A DNA stretch of 18,668 nt. It comes from an uncultured Christensenella sp. GTDB lineage: Bacteria; Bacillota; Clostridia; Christensenellales; Pumilibacteraceae. The DNA lies in NCBI GenBank assembly GCA_910579205.1, contig CAJTTD010000012.1:1-18668 (forward strand). The letters run 5' to 3'. Shown in pieces: positions 13,344 to 18,668 of the stretch (positions within the stretch are counted from its first letter, which is position 1; each line of letters begins with the position of its first letter). The translations under genes and the position numbers were made by a program. The notes under the pieces were generated by a model. The model was given only the letters and a program-made list of their open reading frames with translations, ran no database searches and was not told the DNA's origin.

Positions 13344-15560
13344 ATGAACAAGCATAAAAATGCGCATAACGTAATAGAACATCTGCTTACTTTGTTCGGA
13401 AACGGTTCTTCCCCCGATAAATCGTCAAAAGATCTGCCTCAAGCGCAACAGAGCTATCGGGAAACAGCCGAAGAACTCAGACAGTTCCTCGACGAGATCC
13501 CGGGCGGTTTTTTGATCTACCGCGCAAACGACGAAGAAGAGATCGTATTTGCAAACGCGGCGCTGCTCAAGATATTCAAGTGTGATTCGCTCGCGCAGTT
13601 CAAAGACCTTACGGGCAATTCTTTTAAAGGCATGATCCATCCCGACGATCTTGAAGCGGTGGAAAAAAGCATAGCCGAACAGATATCCGCCGACGACTCG
13701 CATTTTGACTATGTCGAGTACAGAATAATACGGCGGGACGGTATTGTCCGCTGGATCGAAGATTACGGGCATTACTTAAACAGCGGCGGCGACGGCGGGA
13801 TATTTTACGTGTTCATAAGCGACGCGACGGAAAAAGTAACGCGGCACATGCTCGAAAAAACGTCGCTCATGAACGAGAACCGCAAGAAAGAGCAAAAGCT
13901 TAAAAATCTCATTCAAGAGTACGACAAAGAGCGCAAGCTCATAAACCAAGAACATTTGCAACGTTTGGAAGTCATAGAAGGACTGAGCGTCAATTACGAT
14001 TCCATTCTGTACGCAAATATCGATACGGACACCGTTCTGCCCTATCGATTGAGCACGCGGCTCGTGCGGCAGTTCGATCACAAACTGCAAGTGCGCGAAC
14101 TCAGATGGTTTTTAAAAGACTATGTTAACGTATGGGTACATCCCGACGACAGAGAGTCCGTCGCAAAAAAGACTTCCGTCGCGTACATCAAAAAAACTTT
14201 GGCGACTGAAAACACGTACTATATAAATTACCGTTGCATTCAGAACGACGAAACGCAGTACATCCAGCTCCGCATAGTGAACGTATCGGGCAGCGACAAC
14301 GTTTCGCAGATAGTAATGGGCTACCGCAACATCGATAAAGAAGTGTTGCAAGATTTCAAGCAAAAACAACTGCTCGAAGCCGCACTCAAAAACGCTAAGC
14401 TCGCGGACATAGCTAAAAACACGTTTTTGTCAAATATGTCGCACGACATGCGAACGCCGCTCAACGCCATATTCGGTTACGTGGCGCTCGCAAAAAAATA
14501 CGCGGTAGAATCCGACCCGACATACGGTTATCTCGAAAAGATAGAAACGGCGGGCAATCACATACTCGATCTTATAGACAAAGTTCTCGAGATATCGTAT
14601 ACCGAGTCGCAAGACGTCGCGCTGGCTACCGAGCCGTGCGATATCTGCGACGTTGTGCAATATACGGTAGATATGGTCATGCCGCTCGCAAGAAGCAAGA
14701 AGATAGCTCTTACATTCCGCGACAACGGCGTCAATCACAAATATGTGCATGCCGACGTAGCCAAGATAAAACAAATATTCAACCACATTATAGGCAACGC
14801 CGTCAAATACACTAACGTAGGCGGTTCGGTCGATGTGGATATTTCGGAAAAAGACGGCAAGTTCGACGAGTTTGCCACATTCACCGTGTCGGTAAAGGAC
14901 ACGGGCATAGGCATGAAAAAATCTTTCATGGCAAAACTGTTCGATCCGTTCGAGCGCGAATACAACACCACTACGAGCGGAGTATACGGAACGGGTCTCG
15001 GGCTTACCATCGCCAAACATCTGATAGAACTTATGGGCGGCTCTATAGACGTAAAAAGCGCCGTAGGCAAAGGCAGCACGTTTACCGTTACGCTCGGATT
15101 TAAGATCGACAGCTCTGCGAGCGTAAAAAAAGACGCGAATTGCGTAGACTGTAATCCTATCGATATCACGGGAAAAAAGATACTCATAGTCGAGGACAAC
15201 GAAATAAATCTCGAAATAGAGACCGATCTTTTGCAAGACCTGGGGTTTGTTACCGACAGCGCGCCCAACGGTTTGGAAGCGGTGGAAAAGATCGCAGCGT
15301 CTGCGGACGACGAATACTCGCTCGTGCTTATGGATATTCAAATGCCCGTAATGGACGGCAGACGCGCGGCGGAAGAAATACGCAAGCTCCCTAACCCCGC
15401 ACATAACGACATACCCATAATAGCGCTCTCGGCAAACGCTTTCGAAAGCGACAAGCGCGAGTCTATAAAATCGGGCATGGACGCGCACTTAAACAAACCT
15501 ATAGACATAGACGTGCTTATGAGCACCATTCAGCAAGCGCTTCAGAAACGATTGGCATAA
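13344..15560 (+). CDS. Soluble PAS hybrid sensor histidine kinase
   Basis: Cytosolic phosphorelay kinase of 738 residues with no TM segment or signal peptide. Order: a short Gln/Ser linker; a PAS_3-type domain (about 45-165, with HPDD at 99-102 and RRDGIVRWIED); a coiled-coil linker (165-210); a second PAS-like domain (about 212-335, again with VHPDD); the HisKA dimerisation helix with the phospho-acceptor H367 in SNMSHDMRTPLN; the HATPase domain with N-box (HIIGNAVKYT), G1 (DTGIGM) and G2 (YGTGLGLTIAKHL); and a receiver domain (about 611-735) with VEDNEIN, phospho-acceptor D664 in LMDIQMPVMDG, and the switch Thr position occupied by Ser (ALSAN). There is no HPt or output domain and no adjacent response regulator, so the target is encoded elsewhere. 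The start is fixed by GGGAGG 5 bases upstream. Confidence 0.95.
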   Translation: MNKHKNAHNVIEHLLTLFGNGSSPDKSSKDLPQAQQSYRETAEELRQFLDEIPGGFLIYRANDEEEIVFANAALLKIFKCDSLAQFKDLTGNSFKGMIHPDDLEAVEKSIAEQISADDSHFDYVEYRIIRRDGIVRWIEDYGHYLNSGGDGGIFYVFISDATEKVTRHMLEKTSLMNENRKKEQKLKNLIQEYDKERKLINQEHLQRLEVIEGLSVNYDSILYANIDTDTVLPYRLSTRLVRQFDHKLQVRELRWFLKDYVNVWVHPDDRESVAKKTSVAYIKKTLATENTYYINYRCIQNDETQYIQLRIVNVSGSDNVSQIVMGYRNIDKEVLQDFKQKQLLEAALKNAKLADIAKNTFLSNMSHDMRTPLNAIFGYVALAKKYAVESDPTYGYLEKIETAGNHILDLIDKVLEISYTESQDVALATEPCDICDVVQYTVDMVMPLARSKKIALTFRDNGVNHKYVHADVAKIKQIFNHIIGNAVKYTNVGGSVDVDISEKDGKFDEFATFTVSVKDTGIGMKKSFMAKLFDPFEREYNTTTSGVYGTGLGLTIAKHLIELMGGSIDVKSAVGKGSTFTVTLGFKIDSSASVKKDANCVDCNPIDITGKKILIVEDNEINLEIETDLLQDLGFVTDSAPNGLEAVEKIAASADDEYSLVLMDIQMPVMDGRRAAEEIRKLPNPAHNDIPIIALSANAFESDKRESIKSGMDAHLNKPIDIDVLMSTIQQALQKRLA

Positions 15561-15599
15561 AACAAAAACAACGGATACTCTCCGTTGTTTTTTATTTTG
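15561..15599. terminator. Bidirectional terminator between the kinase gene and the ABC operon
   Basis: ACAACGGA (15568-15575) pairs with TCCGTTGT (15581-15588) around a 5-base loop. A T-rich tract follows on the plus strand (15588-15599), and an A-rich tract precedes it (15561-15568), giving T's on the minus strand. It therefore serves the two convergent units ending at 15560 (+) and 15636 (-). Confidence 0.88.
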
Positions 15600-15635
15600 A
15601 CTGTTATAACGCGTAACCGCGGCGCAAATTCCGCG

Positions 15636-16427
15636 TCAGTTGCCCGCGCTTTCGTAACGGCTTATACCTATATGCCACACTGTGAGCGACAACACCATGA
15701 GCGCCAATGCGGCTATCGCGCTCCACAGCACGCTCCACCAAATATTAGCGCTCGTGATAAGACACTCGACGGGATAGTACAAAAACAGTCCGAACGGTAT
15801 GACAAAGAACATTATCGAAGCAAACGCCTTGCCCATATAGCGCACGGGGTATTTGGCGTAATTGGACAGATCGTAAACTGTGTTCAAAAATATGCCAGCG
15901 TTTTTCACCCAAAACGCCAACGACGCGAACAAAAGTTTTATGCCCGTAAAGCAAAACACCCCGAGCGCGGCGCACAATATCAAACCTATAATGCCGCTCG
16001 CCGTCCAAGCAATACCTGCTTGCGGCGCGAATATGCACATTATAACAATGCCGACGGCAAATTCGCCCAGTCCGTCCCATTTAAACGTGCGGGCGATGTA
16101 CTGAAACAACGGGTTCAACGGTCGCGTCATATATATATCCAAGTCGCCGCGCCGCACCGCGCGGTACGCAAGTATCCACAGCTCGTCGGTAAAAATATGA
16201 TCTATCGCCTTGGGAACGAGCGTGAATCCGAACAAAAACGCGAGCGTCTCAAACGTCCATACGCCGAGCGTCGGCACAGTGCCTACGATAAGATATATGG
16301 TCGCCAGCGACACTATCTCGGACACGGCAAAGCTTATCATCATTATTATGGAATCAGCCTTGTACGACAGTGCGCTCCTTAGGCTCATGGATACGTATTT
16401 GGGATACAGTTTCAATTCTTTTAACAT
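15636..16427 (-). CDS. ABC-2 type permease, COG3694-like (third gene of exporter operon)
   Basis: Membrane subunit of 263 residues with about six hydrophobic segments and no catalytic motif. The opening (LKELKLYPKYVSMSLRSALSYKADSII) and the amphipathic RRGDLDIYMTRPLNPLF segment are typical of the COG3694 permease that pairs with a COG4587 permease and a COG4586 ATPase (ABC2_membrane_6 superfamily). That trio was named for uncharacterised exporters, with viologen/drug export reported for some relatives. The ATG at 16427 is preferred to an upstream in-frame one because the extension is hydrophilic, overlaps the previous gene, and AGGAGA lies about 11 bases before 16427. The gap to the previous gene is 19 bases. 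The C-terminal tail is short and ends near the bidirectional terminator. Confidence 0.9.
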   Translation of the reverse strand: MLKELKLYPKYVSMSLRSALSYKADSIIMMISFAVSEIVSLATIYLIVGTVPTLGVWTFETLAFLFGFTLVPKAIDHIFTDELWILAYRAVRRGDLDIYMTRPLNPLFQYIARTFKWDGLGEFAVGIVIMCIFAPQAGIAWTASGIIGLILCAALGVFCFTGIKLLFASLAFWVKNAGIFLNTVYDLSNYAKYPVRYMGKAFASIMFFVIPFGLFLYYPVECLITSANIWWSVLWSAIAALALMVLSLTVWHIGISRYESAGN

Positions 16428-16446
16428 AGTTCTACTTCTCTCCTCA

Positions 16447-17268
16447 TCACCCGCCGAACACAACGACTTTGCGCACCGACGTCTTGTAAAACAGCCAGCC
16501 GAGCACATCGAGAACGACTATCCAAGCGATAGCAATGGCAAACCCGGTCAAGACTTCCGTCCACGTCATTACGCCCAAGAAAAGCCGCACGGGCATGCTC
16601 GTCATAAAGGGGAACGGCGTGCAGTACAGCGCCGTTTGCGCCCATGCGGGGAATACGCTTATGGGGATCATTCGTCCCGACAGAAAACCGCTCAGAGTCA
16701 TAGACATGGAATGCACGCCGAACATCGCTTGCGTTCGGAACGCGAGCTGCCCGAACAAAAACCCGTATGCCTCGTTCACCATAAGCGCTATAAAGCACGC
16801 GGGCAAAAACAACAGAACGTTATACCATTTAATGCCCGTCAGCCCGAACCCGAATACCGCCGTCAGCGTGCCGCCCACTATCAGAGGCAAGCCGAATATA
16901 AGCAGTCTGCCCGCAAACTCGCCGATATTGGTGAAGCAAAGTTGCGCGCGGTAGCTTATGGGTTTCATGAGCCGCATGCCTATCTGCCCGTCTCGCACGT
17001 CGTCGGTTATAGAACCCATTGTGGTCGAAATAGTTATCTCGAATACCGCAGCCGAAAGTATCACGTACATAAGCATTTGCGGAAAATCGAAGCCGCCGAT
17101 TACGCCGCTGTCGGAAAAAGAGTAGATCGCCCACCACAACAAGCCCATGAGCGACGCGCTTATTATCGCGCCCACAAACCACAAAAGCACGCTGCCGCGG
17201 TACGCTATCAGCGTTTGGAATCCCGCTTTGGCGAATATAAAATACCGTTTTATCCTGCCCTTAGCCAT
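16447..17268 (-). CDS. ABC-2 type permease, COG4587-like (second gene of exporter operon)
   Basis: Membrane subunit of 273 residues with about six hydrophobic segments: a first pair around LLWFVGAIISASLMGLLWWAI, then four more including the C-terminal AIAIAWIVVLDVLGWLF. The DVRDGQIGMRLMKPIS loop, which should face the ATPase, matches the 'coupling' segment of this permease family and parallels RRGDLDIYMTRPLNP in its partner. The ATG at 17268 overlaps the ATPase stop by 8 bases and has GGAG (17279-17276) 7 bases upstream; an ATG eight codons earlier has no Shine-Dalgarno. Overlap and order imply a heterodimeric exporter translated with coupling. Confidence 0.91.
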   Translation of the reverse strand: MAKGRIKRYFIFAKAGFQTLIAYRGSVLLWFVGAIISASLMGLLWWAIYSFSDSGVIGGFDFPQMLMYVILSAAVFEITISTTMGSITDDVRDGQIGMRLMKPISYRAQLCFTNIGEFAGRLLIFGLPLIVGGTLTAVFGFGLTGIKWYNVLLFLPACFIALMVNEAYGFLFGQLAFRTQAMFGVHSMSMTLSGFLSGRMIPISVFPAWAQTALYCTPFPFMTSMPVRLFLGVMTWTEVLTGFAIAIAWIVVLDVLGWLFYKTSVRKVVVFGG

Positions 17269-18316
17269 CTTCGCGCTCCGTGGGGATGTCATCTTGGGCG
17301 CTATCGCTTTGCGGCTGCGCCGCTTTGTTGCGCTCGTATATTTTTTCCACGACCTGCTCTATGCCCGTTTCGGACAGCTTTACGTCCGATACGTCGTACG
17401 TCTTTAACAAAAAGTCCAATACGACGTCTATCTTGACCTTTTGCGCGTCAACTGTGAACGTAGTCAAAAGACCGTCGCCCTCGGACGCAACGCCGTCTAT
17501 GGGATACTTGTCCGTCGCCGCCGCAGGGTCTATGGGCGCGACGGTCTGTATGGTGATGTTTCGCTTGTCGCCGAACATGTGCTTGACTTCGTCCAGCGAA
17601 CCGTCGAATAGTATCTTGCCTTCGTCCAGAATGATGACGCGCTTGCACAACAATTCGATGTCGCTCATGGCGTGAGTAGTCAGTATAAGCGACGTGTTGT
17701 ATTCGTCGCGAAGCTTGTTTATAGCGTCTATGAGATTGCGCTTTACCAGCACATCCAAGCCGATAGTAGGCTCGTCTAAGAAAAGTGTTTTGGGATTGTG
17801 CAGCATTGCCGCCGCCAGATCGGCGCGCATGCGCTGCCCGAGCGAAAGCGTGCGCACGGGCGCGTCCAAAAACGGCTTCATATCCAAGAGTTCCACAAGC
17901 TCGCCCAAGCGTTTTCTGTAATCTTGTTCGGGAATGTCGTATATGTATCTCAAAAGATCATACGTCTCGGTAAGCGGCAAGTCGTACCAAAGCTGCGTTT
18001 TCTGCCCGAAAACTACACCTATCGTCTTGAGCACGGCGTTTCTTTCCTTGCTCTTGTACGGATGCTTGCCGTCTATAAGGATCTCACCCGATGTGGGGGT
18101 CAGTATGCCGCTCATCATCTTAATGGTGGTAGACTTGCCCGCGCCGTTTGCGCCGATATACCCCACCGACTCTCCGTCGTTAACTGTAAAAGATATATCG
18201 TCCACGGCTTTCACGAGCGTGTGCTTAGTCGAAAACAGCGTTTTGACCATGCCCCATACGCCCTTGCCGCGTATCGGCTTTTTAAAATACTTTTCGACAT
18301 GTATGAGTTCTATCAT
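17261..18316 (-). CDS. ABC transporter ATPase, COG4586-like (first gene of exporter operon)
   Basis: ATP-binding subunit of 351 residues. It carries Walker A GANGAGKS (55-62), the Q-loop in VVFGQKTQLWYDLP (Q105) that marks this subfamily, the signature LSLGQRMRA (157-165), Walker B LFLDEP (178-183), the D-loop (GLD) and the switch H215. An N-terminal insertion before the first strand (KPIRGKGVWGMVKTLFSTKH) and a C-terminal extension beyond the nucleotide-binding domain (about 240-351, acidic end) are both usual in COG4586. The ATG at 18316 has GGAGG (18325-18321) four bases upstream and opens MIELIHVEKYF; a longer ORF from 18349 lacks support. It is the first gene of a three-gene operon with the two permeases. 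Confidence 0.95.
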   Translation of the reverse strand: MIELIHVEKYFKKPIRGKGVWGMVKTLFSTKHTLVKAVDDISFTVNDGESVGYIGANGAGKSTTIKMMSGILTPTSGEILIDGKHPYKSKERNAVLKTIGVVFGQKTQLWYDLPLTETYDLLRYIYDIPEQDYRKRLGELVELLDMKPFLDAPVRTLSLGQRMRADLAAAMLHNPKTLFLDEPTIGLDVLVKRNLIDAINKLRDEYNTSLILTTHAMSDIELLCKRVIILDEGKILFDGSLDEVKHMFGDKRNITIQTVAPIDPAAATDKYPIDGVASEGDGLLTTFTVDAQKVKIDVVLDFLLKTYDVSDVKLSETGIEQVVEKIYERNKAAQPQSDSAQDDIPTEREDG

Positions 18317-18328
18317 ATTTCCTCCGCA

Positions 18329-18357
18329 TATATGGCGCATGCGCAACACACTGTCAA
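18329..18357 (-). promoter_or_regulatory. Possible promoter of the ABC exporter operon
   Basis: TTGACA is present on the minus strand at 18357-18352. The -10 is unclear: CATATA lies at 17 bases (18334-18329) and TATATG at 19. The position, just upstream of the ATPase Shine-Dalgarno, is right but would leave a very short leader. Confidence 0.5.
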
Positions 18358-18425
18358 TATAATCTACAGTATAACAAGCTTAGCCGCCACCGTCAACACA
18401 ATTTATGCCGACCTAAAAAATTTTT

Positions 18426-18545
18426 TCAAAGCGTCCGCAAATTCGACACGCCGCGCGGCGCTCGCACACTAACAAACAGCGACATTATACAGCCGAGCTT
18501 GATGTCCATGAGCTTTACAGCGTTAAATATCCACATGTAGTTCAT
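18426..18545 (-). CDS. Doubtful 39-residue hypothetical ORF
   Basis: The ATG at 18545 has GGAG (18558-18555) nine bases upstream and lies about 100 bases downstream of a TATAAT -10. The product opens MNYMWIFNAVKLMDIK and has a moderately hydrophobic middle (LGCIMSLFVSV) that could just span or lie along a membrane; its tail is basic. I do not recognise it. It contains a perfect GC-rich palindrome (CGCCGCGCGGCG) that may instead be part of an RNA hairpin. Small ORFs of this size occur by chance, so the call rests mainly on the promoter and ribosome binding site. Confidence 0.3.
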   Translation of the reverse strand: MNYMWIFNAVKLMDIKLGCIMSLFVSVRAPRGVSNLRTL

Positions 18546-18645
18546 TGTCTAATGCTCCGTTTTCAAAATCTGCAGACTTTCGCGACATCTTGTCTATTAT
18601 TCAACCGCTTCGCATACCCCGCAATTTTGCGATTTATCGATATAC

Positions 18646-18657
18646 GATCCTATTATA
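18646..18657 (-). promoter_or_regulatory. -10 element at the right edge, TATAATAGGATC
   Basis: TATAAT (18657-18652) is followed by AGGATC, the same twelve bases that precede the addB ATG. Here the next bases are GTA, not a start codon. The matching -35 would lie outside the window. Transcription would run left into the 18645-18546 leader. Confidence 0.55.
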
Positions 18658-18668
18658 TAATACCCCCC

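Larger units (their letters stand above)
18358..18668. other. Gene-poor right edge
   Basis: About 310 bases between the ABC operon and the window end. They hold the doubtful 39-codon ORF, its apparent promoter and leader, a small CGCAA/TTGCG hairpin near 18620-18632 and an A6T6 tract at 18415-18426. No tRNA or known riboswitch is apparent. The real gene upstream may lie beyond the edge. Confidence 0.6.

Noticed and set aside
14430..15488. Long ORF antisense to the histidine kinase, and one antisense to the ABC operon (16210-17436)
   Set aside because: The opposite strand carries complete kinase and ABC motifs; the antisense translations show no domain.
18523..18588. 21-codon ORF (minus strand) overlapping the 39-codon ORF
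   Set aside because: Its composition is protein-like, but it has no Shine-Dalgarno and is too short to support.

Overview
The window looks like a chromosomal stretch from an uncultivated gut-type Bacillota (Clostridia-like) bacterium. The grounds are the AddAB (not RecBCD) recombination nuclease, strong purine-rich ribosome binding sites on several genes, sigma-A-type TTGACA/TATAAT promoters, U-tailed hairpin terminators, and frequent ATA isoleucine codons despite moderate GC. This placement is an inference. I see no tRNA, rRNA, CRISPR array, insertion sequence or phage gene.

Layout, left to right. (1) The 3' part of a long Ala/Gln-rich low-complexity protein gene (+), opening with four 63-bp tandem repeats and closed by a terminator. 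(2) A stand-alone tryptophan synthase beta gene (trpB, +). Ahead of it lie a near-consensus promoter, a 10-codon leader peptide with two adjacent Trp codons (MFRSLWWRRI), a ladder of mutually exclusive hairpins and an intrinsic terminator, i.e. a ribosome-mediated transcription attenuator. (3) A GNAT acetyltransferase (-), convergent with trpB. (4) A three-TM protein with a long Gln/Ala/Pro tail (-). (5) addB-addA (-), overlapping by GTGA. (6) Divergent from addB: a lipoprotein gene, then an RimK-type ATP-grasp ligase gene, then a soluble hybrid histidine kinase with its own promoter (all +). (7) A convergent three-gene ABC exporter operon (-; ATPase, permease, permease), sharing a bidirectional terminator with the kinase gene. 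(8) A right edge with a promoter and at most a doubtful 39-codon ORF (-).

Two regulatory signals stand out. The first is the Trp leader: its pairings form a five-segment chain (1:2, 2:3, 3:4 antiterminator, 4:5 terminator), unlike the classical four-segment E. coli trp leader. It controls a lone trpB with no trpA beside it, which would fit indole salvage. The second is that three genes (GNAT, addB, lipoprotein) have a -10 element ending exactly six bases before the ATG and no Shine-Dalgarno, the geometry expected of leaderless mRNAs. Other genes in the same window (trpB, the kinase, the ABC genes, the three-TM gene) carry clear Shine-Dalgarno sites, so both modes of initiation appear to coexist.
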